From assembly GCA_035699745.1 (NCBI GenBank), contig DASSPH010000013.1, positions 47,413-111,412 on the forward strand: DNA of 64,000 nucleotides. Reading direction: 5' to 3'. Source of the DNA: Vicinamibacterales bacterium (GTDB lineage: Bacteria > Acidobacteriota > Vicinamibacteria > Vicinamibacterales > 2-12-FULL-66-21). Shown here one piece after another: positions 10,049-17,359 of the stretch. The notes below the pieces were generated by a model. It saw nothing but the letters and a program-made list of their open reading frames with translations. It ran no database searches and was not told the origin of the DNA. Within the stretch, counting starts at the first letter, position 1. Each line of letters starts with the position of its first letter. The position numbers were made by a program, and so were the translations under genes.

Positions 10049-12031
10049 CTATCGAACCGCCGGCGCCGGGCTCCTGACCAGCATCAGCGCCGGCGCCTTC
10101 GACGGCTGTTCGGCGTTCTGTTCGGCGAGAGCGGCCGTCGCCAGCGCGGTGGCGAGCCGCGGCCCGAGCAGCTCCACCAGGCGCAGCTCGTCGTCCGAGA
10201 AACCGAGGCGCTGCGTGCGGTAGAGCGCCAGCACCGCGACCAGCGACTCCCCTTCGACGAGCGGCACGGCGAGACACGACCGCAGCGGCGGCGACATCTC
10301 CGCGACGCGGTGGCCGAGATCGAGCGCCGGATCGGCATTGACGGCCGAGCGCACGTTCACCGCGACCCAGCCGGCGATGCCGGATCCGGTCGCGCGCCTC
10401 GTGCCGCGCAGCGCCGTGACGTGCGCGCCGGCCGCGTAGCGCAGCGCGATTTCGTCGGTCTCGACGTCCGGCAGAAAGATCGCCATCGTCTCCGACGGCA
10501 TCACGGAGCGCAGAATCGTCCACAGCAGCGCGCCGACGTCCGCCACCTTCGCCTCGCCGGTGAGCGCGCGTGACAGGCTGGCGATGGCGAGCAGTTCGTC
10601 GCCGAGCGCCGCCTCCGCCTGCGCGGCCTGCGCTGCCGCCTGCTCTTCGCGGTCGAGCGCGCGTGCGTCGCCGATGGCGCGCGTCGCAGGGTGCGGCTCG
10701 GCGCTGGATTCCGGCATGATGCGCTTGTAGTCGGCGATGAAGGCGTCGACGACGGCAGGGTCGTACATGACGCCGCGCCGATCCGCGAGGATCGCCAGCG
10801 CCTGCGCGTCCGTCATGCGGCGGCGATACGGACGATCGGAGGTGAGCGCGTCGAAGCAGTCGACCACCGACAGCAGCCGCGCCCCGAGCGGAATCTCTTC
10901 ACCCTTCAGCCGATCCGGGTAGCCGGTGCCGTCCCAGTTCTCGTGGTGGTGCCGGACGATCGGCACCACCGGATAGGGAAACTCGATCGACGAGAGGATC
11001 TCTGCGCCGATCGGCGCGTGCCGCTTCATCTTCTCGAACTCGGCGGCGGTCAGCTTGCCCGGCTTGTTGAGGATGTGCTCGGGGACCGCGATCTTGCCGG
11101 TGTCGTGCAGCAGCGCCGCCGCCTCGATCGCCTGCAGCTCCACGGGGTCGGTCACGCCCATCGCCCGCGCCAGCGCCAGCGTGCCCTGCTGCACGCGGCG
11201 GACGTGATCGTGGGTCACTTCGTCCTTGGCGTCGATCGCGGTGGCGAGCGTCTCGACCGTCGACAGCAGGAGCCGGTTCAGCTCCTCGACGTGGCGCTTC
11301 GAGTCTTCCAGGCGTCCGAAGGACGAGCGCAGCGTCAGGTAGCAGATCAGCAACAGCGGGAGGATCAGCGCGATCGCCGTGAACTGCACTTCGCGGAACG
11401 CGAGCACCAGCAGCAGCGCCACCGACCCGCCGGCGAGGTAGCTGGGGAAGAGCGGCCAGTAGTGTTCGCGCCACGTCCCCCACACGGCGCGGCGCGCCGC
11501 CAGCGCCACCGCTGTGGCCGTCAGCAGCGTGTTGACGGCGAAGTACGCGCCGCTCATCAATCCGAGATAGACGATGATCCCCGCCGACGGGGCCGCGTGG
11601 CTGCCGTACAGCGGCGGCGACCCGCTCGCCAGGAAGAACAGCTGCGCGGACGTCCAGATCGAGAGGCCCAGGTTGGCGAAGTTGAACAGCGTCTGCGGGC
11701 CGTTCATCCGCCACAGGAACGAGATGCGCAGCCCGTCGAGCGCCAGGACCAGCGCGCCGACTTCAGGACCGAAGAGGAGCACCGAGGTGAAGGCGAACAC
11801 CTCGGACACCGCGAACCGGGTCTGGACCGAAGGAACCTTGATGCTGAGCGTGCCGCTCAGCACCGTCAGCACGGCGAACAGGATCCACGCGCCGGACAGC
11901 GTCGCGTGCCACAGCACGAACACGCTGCGCAGCACGACCGCGACGCCGCAGATCCCGACCACCCCGACGAACAGCTGCGCCGCCGGCGGCAGGCTCCGGG
12001 ATGGCTTGGTTGCCGCGGCGCTGCTGCTCAC
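10049..12031 (-). CDS. Membrane HD-GYP phosphodiesterase with C-terminal GAF domain
   Basis: A GTG start at 12031, 6 bp after the subtilisin stop, gives 660 residues. Six or seven membrane segments occupy about residues 18-235. The HD-GYP domain follows (about 250-440) with HD at 309-310 in LLHDTGKIAVP and the signature HHENWDGTGYP ending at 372. A GAF domain occupies about 478-640. HD-GYP enzymes hydrolyse cyclic di-GMP, and the full motif set suggests an active enzyme. The membrane part resembles an integral sensory module; its signal is unknown. Close spacing suggests co-transcription with the upstream S8 peptidase gene. The GAF domain has a free-standing near copy at 6656-7234. Confidence 0.9.
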   Translation of the reverse strand: MSSSAAATKPSRSLPPAAQLFVGVVGICGVAVVLRSVFVLWHATLSGAWILFAVLTVLSGTLSIKVPSVQTRFAVSEVFAFTSVLLFGPEVGALVLALDGLRISFLWRMNGPQTLFNFANLGLSIWTSAQLFFLASGSPPLYGSHAAPSAGIIVYLGLMSGAYFAVNTLLTATAVALAARRAVWGTWREHYWPLFPSYLAGGSVALLLVLAFREVQFTAIALILPLLLICYLTLRSSFGRLEDSKRHVEELNRLLLSTVETLATAIDAKDEVTHDHVRRVQQGTLALARAMGVTDPVELQAIEAAALLHDTGKIAVPEHILNKPGKLTAAEFEKMKRHAPIGAEILSSIEFPYPVVPIVRHHHENWDGTGYPDRLKGEEIPLGARLLSVVDCFDALTSDRPYRRRMTDAQALAILADRRGVMYDPAVVDAFIADYKRIMPESSAEPHPATRAIGDARALDREEQAAAQAAQAEAALGDELLAIASLSRALTGEAKVADVGALLWTILRSVMPSETMAIFLPDVETDEIALRYAAGAHVTALRGTRRATGSGIAGWVAVNVRSAVNADPALDLGHRVAEMSPPLRSCLAVPLVEGESLVAVLALYRTQRLGFSDDELRLVELLGPRLATALATAALAEQNAEQPSKAPALMLVRSPAPAVR

Positions 12032-12037
12032 GATGCG

Positions 12038-13762
12038 TCAGTGCCCCCCGGTGAAGCTGTTGCCCCAGACCACGTAATTCGGATCCGAGAACTCGTTGTT
12101 CCCCCACACCACGTACTGGCCGGAGGGGGACTGGATCGTATTCCCCCACACCACGTAGTAGCTGCTCGACCACTCGGCCACGTTGCCCCAGACGACGTAG
12201 TTCGCCCCGGCCGATCCGATCGGGTTGGAGGACCCGAGCAGGTTCAGCACGCCCATCTCCGCCTCGTCCGCGCCGCGGAACAGCGCGCCGAGGTCGAGGA
12301 TGCGCAGCAGGTTGATGCCGGTGCGATCGTAGATGCGGTCGATCAGCGTGCCGTTGTCGCGGAAGAACGCGCCTGACGACGATCCGAGCAGCGACGTCAC
12401 CGTCGAGACCAGCGAGTCGAGCAGGCCGTCGTTCATGATCCGCAGCGACTGCGCGAAGTTCACGCTTCCCGTGCCGCCGGCGATCAATCCCGCCTTCGGC
12501 ATGAAGCGCGCGCCCATCTGGATCGCCATCTTCACCTGACCGGGCGTCAGCGACGGCTCGGCGTCGATCAGCAGCGCGACGCCGCCGCTCACCACGGCCG
12601 TCGACATGCTCGATCCGTTCAGCCGCATGTAGGCGTTCTTGCCGCTGCCGGCGATGTGCCACTGCCGGTAGTTGCCGCTGAGGAACGAGTTCTGCGCCTC
12701 GAGCGAGACCATTCGCACGCCGGGGGCGACGACGTCCGGCTTCACCACCGTTTCGTAGCGCGCCGGCCCGCGCGAGCTGAACGGCGCCACGTCGTCGTCC
12801 GACGGATCGACCGTCCCCTTGGTGTCGAGCGCGCCGACCGTCAGCGCGAGCGGCGAGTTGCCGGGCGACGTGATGCCGCCGAGCACCGGCTCCCCTTTGC
12901 TCGTCAAGCCATAGTTCCCGGCGGACACCACGACGGTGATCCCTTCGGCGACCGCACGTGCGACCGCCCGGCAGAGCGGGTCGGTCACCGACGGCTCCGT
13001 CACGGGATGGCCGAGCGACAGGTTGACGACCCGGATGTTGTACTTGAGCCGGTTCTCGATGACCCAGTCGATGCCCGCGATGACATCGCTCGTGCGGCCG
13101 GACCCGCGAGCGCCGAGCACGCGGACGTCGATCAGCCTCACCGACGGCGCGCTGCCGCCGGCGAACGCCGCGGTCACGTAGGTCGCCGCCGTCCGGTTGC
13201 CGGCGACGATGCCGGCGATGTGCGTGCCGTGCCCGAACGGATCCCCCACGACCCCGGGCTCGTCGGACACGAGATTCACGCGCGCGACGATGCGCGAGTC
13301 GAGCGCGGTGTGCGTCGCAATGCCCGAATCGACGATCGCCACGCCGACGCCGGCGCCCGTGTAGCCCGGCGTGCCGAACAGGCCGAGCAGGCCCGGCGTG
13401 CCCTGCCAGACGGAGCTGGCGCCGGTGACCTTGTTGGTGACCGCCATGTCGGCCGTCACCGTCAGGTCGCCCGAGAGATGCGCGTAGTTCGGATTCTTCT
13501 GCAGGGCCGCGAGCTGGACGTCGTCGACCTCGATCGCGACCGCGCTGCGAAGCGCGCGGCGGAGCCGTCCGGCGAGTCCGCGCTTGAGCGGCTCGAGCCC
13601 GGCGTCGGGCGCCTGGACGATGACGCGATGCGTGTGCGGACCGCGGGGATGATCCGCAAGGTCGGCGGAAATCGACGGCCGTCGCTGCCCCTCCGGATTC
13701 GATCCGGCGAGCAGCAGGCAGATGAGTACAGCGGGGAGCGCAAACACCGAACGTCGCTTCAT
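12038..13762 (-). CDS. Secreted subtilisin-like S8 peptidase with C-terminal YVVWGN repeats
   Basis: The protein has 574 residues; AGGA lies 8-9 nt before the ATG. A signal peptide covers residues 1-20 and an I9-like propeptide about 45-107. The catalytic triad is visible: Asp145 in AIVDSG, His178 in GHGTH and Ser385 in NGSSMS, with oxyanion Asn283 in SAGNYG. After about residue 400 comes a helical linker. The last 65 residues then carry four copies of YVVWGN separated by 8-12 polar residues. Short repeats of this kind are seen at the ends of acidobacterial S8 peptidases and may be strand-forming or anchoring; their role is not established. The peptidase should be secreted and self-processing. 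It shares a strand and tight spacing with the HD-GYP gene. Confidence 0.93.
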   Translation of the reverse strand: MKRRSVFALPAVLICLLLAGSNPEGQRRPSISADLADHPRGPHTHRVIVQAPDAGLEPLKRGLAGRLRRALRSAVAIEVDDVQLAALQKNPNYAHLSGDLTVTADMAVTNKVTGASSVWQGTPGLLGLFGTPGYTGAGVGVAIVDSGIATHTALDSRIVARVNLVSDEPGVVGDPFGHGTHIAGIVAGNRTAATYVTAAFAGGSAPSVRLIDVRVLGARGSGRTSDVIAGIDWVIENRLKYNIRVVNLSLGHPVTEPSVTDPLCRAVARAVAEGITVVVSAGNYGLTSKGEPVLGGITSPGNSPLALTVGALDTKGTVDPSDDDVAPFSSRGPARYETVVKPDVVAPGVRMVSLEAQNSFLSGNYRQWHIAGSGKNAYMRLNGSSMSTAVVSGGVALLIDAEPSLTPGQVKMAIQMGARFMPKAGLIAGGTGSVNFAQSLRIMNDGLLDSLVSTVTSLLGSSSGAFFRDNGTLIDRIYDRTGINLLRILDLGALFRGADEAEMGVLNLLGSSNPIGSAGANYVVWGNVAEWSSSYYVVWGNTIQSPSGQYVVWGNNEFSDPNYVVWGNSFTGGH

Positions 13763-14021
13763 GTGGTTGTCCTGTAACGAGACCTGGGCCCACGGCAGAG
13801 CAACGATCGCTCCAGCCCGGTTTCTGCAGAATCAACGACTTACGCGGTCACGATTCGGGCAGGCTGCTCCATTCTGGAGCACTGGATTTCACGGGTAGTA
13901 CCGACCCGTGGCGGCAACCGACACGAAGACAGCATGATCGCGTCGATTGTTCCGTCCGGGAACAGCGGCGCAGTTTCGGCACACAGCCGCGGGGCTGCAA
14001 CCGCCGCTGAATGCGTCCCGA
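13763..14021. other. Intergenic region with two small hairpins
   Basis: This 259-bp gap holds no convincing gene. GCTCC-N5-GGAGC (13866-13880) and CACGGGT-N7-ACCCGTG (13890-13910) can form two consecutive short hairpins about 105-150 bp upstream of the subtilisin start. They could serve as the terminator of the dehydrogenase operon or as binding sites for the peptidase promoter. No T-run follows either stem, so intrinsic termination is uncertain. Confidence 0.35.
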
Positions 14022-15101
14022 TTACGAGCTGATTTCGAGCGTGGACTTGATCGTCGACCCGCGCTCGGTGAACCACCGCTTGTGGTCCGCCCACGGGATG
14101 CGATCGGTGAGGAGCCGGTTCATCACGCCGGGCCACTTCCGGTTCATCATCACGAAGTCCTTGACGCCCTGCTGGAAGTGGCGCGGACTGGCGTTGACGC
14201 TGCCGAACACGACCTGGTTGCCGAGCACGATCTTCTGGTTGATGCGATCGATCGGTTCGGGGCTGACGGTGTCGCCGCCGGTGACGGAGAGCAGGCAGAG
14301 CACGCCGTTGCGGCCGAGGATCTCCATCGCGTCGAAGACGACGCGCGAGACGCCGGTGGCTTCGATCACGATGTCGGGGAAGCCGACGTCCTTCGGGACG
14401 TCGGGCAGCGAGCGGTTCGCCGCGCAGAGATATTCCGCGCCGATCTGCTTTGCGATCTGCGCCCGGTAGTCGTTCGGCTCCTCGCGGCCGACGACGACGG
14501 TGCGCAGGCCGCGGATGCGCAGCACCGACGCGGCGAGCAGGCCGATGGGGCCGGCGCCGAGCACCATGCCGAACTTCGGATTCCATCCGGTCAGCCGCTG
14601 CTGCAGCAGGTACGAGTGGTCGATGCCCTTCTGCACGACCGACATCGGCTCGAGCAGCACCGCGAAGTCGCGAATCGCCTTCGGGATCTTGTTCAGGAAC
14701 GCGGGGTGCTCGACGTAGTACTCCGCCATGAAGCCGTGGCGGCGCATGATGCCGCGTTCCGTGTACTGGCCGCTGCTGCACATGTCGTTCTCGCCGGCGC
14801 GGCACTGCGGGCACCTGCCGCACGGGCGGCGCACCGTCGAGACGACGAGGTCCCCGGACTTCCAGCCCTTGACCTTCTTCCCAACTTCCTCGACCACGCC
14901 GAGGTTCTCGTGGCCGAGGATCAGGAATTCTTCGCCGGCAGGCGCTTCGCCGTACACCCCGTGATTGATCTCCGCGTCGGTCGCGCAGAGGCCGACGCGC
15001 AGCATCTTCACCGCAACTTGATCCGGCTTGAGACGCGGATCCGGCATGTCGCGCATGTGAATGCTGTCTTTCACCCCGGGTCTGACCACGATCGCTTTCA
15101 T
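14022..15101 (-). CDS. Zn-dependent medium-chain dehydrogenase, glucose 1-dehydrogenase-like
   Basis: Start ATG at 15101 (MKAIVVRPG) with GAGG upstream gives 359 residues, close to archaeal-type glucose 1-dehydrogenases. Visible are the catalytic zinc region (GLCATDAEIN, LGHENLGVVEEVG), a structural-zinc cysteine set in RPCGRCPQCRAGENDMC, and a nucleotide-binding GAGPIGLLAA. In the glucose dehydrogenase family the enzyme oxidises sugars with NAD(P). The exact sugar or alcohol is uncertain, and threonine- or sorbitol-type specificity cannot be excluded. It is the last gene of a five-gene operon after the decahaem cytochrome (7-bp gap), so it may generate NADH for the NuoEF-like fusion encoded at the front of that operon. 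Confidence 0.82.
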   Translation of the reverse strand: MKAIVVRPGVKDSIHMRDMPDPRLKPDQVAVKMLRVGLCATDAEINHGVYGEAPAGEEFLILGHENLGVVEEVGKKVKGWKSGDLVVSTVRRPCGRCPQCRAGENDMCSSGQYTERGIMRRHGFMAEYYVEHPAFLNKIPKAIRDFAVLLEPMSVVQKGIDHSYLLQQRLTGWNPKFGMVLGAGPIGLLAASVLRIRGLRTVVVGREEPNDYRAQIAKQIGAEYLCAANRSLPDVPKDVGFPDIVIEATGVSRVVFDAMEILGRNGVLCLLSVTGGDTVSPEPIDRINQKIVLGNQVVFGSVNASPRHFQQGVKDFVMMNRKWPGVMNRLLTDRIPWADHKRWFTERGSTIKSTLEISS

Positions 15102-15108
15102 GACGGCC

Positions 15109-16413
15109 TCATCTGGTGTTGCTGAGCGGATACGACGGCGTGACCGGACGCGCCTTCGTCCAGTCATGATACCGGTGACACGCGAAGCAGCGGCTCTCCG
15201 CGCCGCCGCCGGGCGAGAGGAGCGTCCCCCGCGCCCCCGAATGGCACGACGCACACAGCGAGGCCGGGGGCAGCAGCACGTCGGCCGTACTGGTGCTCGA
15301 CCCGGCCGCGTGGCAGCTGGCGCACGCGACCATCAGGTGCGGCGAGTGATCGAATGCCGCCCGCGGCATCCAGCGCTTCGTGACGTTGGTCGGCTCGTAG
15401 ACGGGCAGATCGGCCGACGCGGAGGCGGAGTGACATTCGACGCAGGTCTTGTTCCAGAGCAGCCGTTCGTCGGCCGCCGCCCGCCGTGCGACCCATTCAT
15501 CCGCGGTCCGCGCCGGCGGCTCCGGCGGACGCGGGAAGTTCAACGGCACGCGGCGCAGCGCGGAATCCGGCTTCGAGAGGTCGTCCGGATTGGCGCGGAT
15601 GTAATCGGTCAGCGCCTGGCGCACGAACGCGCGCACGGCGGCCGGCTCGGCGTGCGGCGCCACGCGCTCGAGCCGTTCGTCGAAGAACAGCGGGTGGCAG
15701 CTCGCACAGTTCCGCTCGTAGGTCGCCGGAGACATCAGCCCCGTCCGCGCCGGCCGCTTCGCTCCGCTGACCGCGGCAACGGCCTCCGGCGTGTGACAGG
15801 TGGCGCACGCGAGCTGCTCGCGCCCCTTGGGCCCGCGCAGGTCCGGTTTCATGTGCACGGCGTGGTTGAAGCGAAGCCGCGCCGGATCGCGCGTGCCGGG
15901 ACGGAGCGCGGCGAACTCGGGATGACCGGCGGGAAACGATCCCACCTGCCTCGCAACCCGCGGTTCTCCGTGCGCCGTCTTCAGGTTCGCATGACAGCCG
16001 GCGCAGTACCCGTCGTCGATGCTCGCCAGCTGGACGCGGCCGCGATGCTCCTGATGGCACGAGGCGCACCCCGGCGGGGACGGCTGGTTCGGCGCGTGTG
16101 CCGGTCCGTCATGGCACGTGAGGCAGGCGGCGTCGGTGGTGTGGGCACGGAACGCGGATGCCGGCGGCGAGCCGGGGGCCGAGCCGGCGTGGCAGACCTC
16201 GCAGCGGTTCTCCGCAAACGCGTGCGCGGCCGAGACCGGGCCGGGGCTGTACGGCGTGCGGCTTCCCGCGGCCATGAGTGCCGCCACCCACAGCGCCGCC
16301 GCCAGCGGCGCCGCGGCCGACAACACGTACCGCCAGCGCCGCATGCCGTGCGCGCGCTTGAAGTAGTGCAGGTCGATGCGCTCGGCGAGTGTCTTGGCGG
16401 TTCGGATGCGCAT
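15109..16413 (-). CDS. Membrane-anchored decahaem cytochrome c
   Basis: The protein has 434 residues. A positively charged N-terminus and one TM at about 27-50 are followed by a periplasmic domain with ten CXXCH motifs from residue 71 (CEVCH) to about residue 412 (CFACH). Many distal histidines are present, as in FNHAVH and FDHSPHL, so bis-His ligation is likely. The arrangement suits a periplasmic electron carrier that receives electrons from the membrane protein encoded just upstream (9-bp gap). Its cytochrome c3/c7-like spacing does not identify a named family. The downstream dehydrogenase starts 7 bp after this gene. Confidence 0.9.
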   Translation of the reverse strand: MRIRTAKTLAERIDLHYFKRAHGMRRWRYVLSAAAPLAAALWVAALMAAGSRTPYSPGPVSAAHAFAENRCEVCHAGSAPGSPPASAFRAHTTDAACLTCHDGPAHAPNQPSPPGCASCHQEHRGRVQLASIDDGYCAGCHANLKTAHGEPRVARQVGSFPAGHPEFAALRPGTRDPARLRFNHAVHMKPDLRGPKGREQLACATCHTPEAVAAVSGAKRPARTGLMSPATYERNCASCHPLFFDERLERVAPHAEPAAVRAFVRQALTDYIRANPDDLSKPDSALRRVPLNFPRPPEPPARTADEWVARRAAADERLLWNKTCVECHSASASADLPVYEPTNVTKRWMPRAAFDHSPHLMVACASCHAAGSSTSTADVLLPPASLCASCHSGARGTLLSPGGGAESRCFACHRYHDWTKARPVTPSYPLSNTR

Positions 16414-16422
16414 CGCAGTGAC

Positions 16423-17349
16423 CTAGAACCTGAGCGCCATCACGAGGTGCACCACGGCCAGCACCATCACCGCATACGCCAGCGGCACGTGCACGATCAG
16501 CCACGCGTGCAGCGTGCCGTGCAGCCGTTCCTGACGCAGCAGTTGCCGCTCCTCCTCGCACAGGTTCGCGAGATCCTCGAGCGGCGCGTGCAGGGCCGGC
16601 GGCAGCAGTGCCCGCACCTTCGCCGCCATCACCGCCGCGGCCGCGGCGTCCGCGACGGGGTGCCTGCGGGACGGCGCCTCGAGGAACGGACGGATCTCGG
16701 TCAGGTAGAAGTCCCGCAGCGGCGCGCCCGCGTCGGCCCCGCCGCTCCCCGTCCGCAGCACGCTGACCAGAAGGTGGCTGGCCACCGCCGGACCGGCGGC
16801 GGACGCGGCCGGCAGCAGCTGCGGGCGCGGAGGCGCCACCTCGACCTCCAGCTTGCCGCACGCGTCGGCCACTACCGCATCCCCTTCGTCCAGCAGTTGC
16901 GCCCGCACGCGGCCGATCTGCTCGTAGATGGTCTCCATCGGGACCTCGCGCAGCAGCCGGCGCGGCATCGTGTGCTGCAGCCAGGCGCCGAACAACCCGC
17001 TCGCCCAGACCACGACGAACAGCCACATCAGAATCGAAGTCAGCCCGTGGCCGAACAGGAATCCGGAATGCAGCAGCACCAGCGGCAGCGACAGCGCCCC
17101 CAGCCACAGGTGCCCGCGCATCCACGACTGCGTGCGGCCGATGCGCCAGATCGGGAACTTCTTGCGCAGCGCCAGCAGCGTGGCGTACGCCATGAACCCG
17201 AACGCGGTCGTCCCGTACACCAGGCCGAGCATCGTGCCGCCGCCCGGCGGCGCGGATCGCAGCGTGTAGGGCACGTAGGCGACGACCGCGGCGCCGAGGA
17301 TCGCGGCGCTGGCCATCGCCCAGCCGCGGTGCGAACGGTCGATCAGCAC
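16423..17349 (-). CDS. Haem b-like membrane electron-transfer protein
   Basis: A GTG start at 17349 gives 308 residues. Hydrophobic segments lie near residues 11-30, 40-60, 78-97, 103-124 and 285-308. Histidines sit in helices (RGHLWLGALS, LLHSGFLFGHGL, LHAWLIVHVPLAY and VVHLVMALRF), a pattern compatible with two stacked b haems as in ferric-reductase-like or cytochrome b561-like proteins. A soluble, helix-rich loop of about 150 residues separates the last helices, which is unusual. Its position between the NuoG-like fusion and the decahaem cytochrome, with 10- and 9-bp gaps, suggests it carries electrons across the inner membrane. I cannot assign a named family. Confidence 0.7.
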   Translation of the reverse strand: MLIDRSHRGWAMASAAILGAAVVAYVPYTLRSAPPGGGTMLGLVYGTTAFGFMAYATLLALRKKFPIWRIGRTQSWMRGHLWLGALSLPLVLLHSGFLFGHGLTSILMWLFVVVWASGLFGAWLQHTMPRRLLREVPMETIYEQIGRVRAQLLDEGDAVVADACGKLEVEVAPPRPQLLPAASAAGPAVASHLLVSVLRTGSGGADAGAPLRDFYLTEIRPFLEAPSRRHPVADAAAAAVMAAKVRALLPPALHAPLEDLANLCEEERQLLRQERLHGTLHAWLIVHVPLAYAVMVLAVVHLVMALRF

Positions 17350-17359
17350 GCCGCGCCCT

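Noticed and set aside
15109..16413. Octahaem tetrathionate or hydroxylamine-type reductase
   Set aside because: Ten simple CXXCH sites, an N-terminal anchor and no active-site CX(n)K or Tyr cross-link motif; a carrier is more likely.
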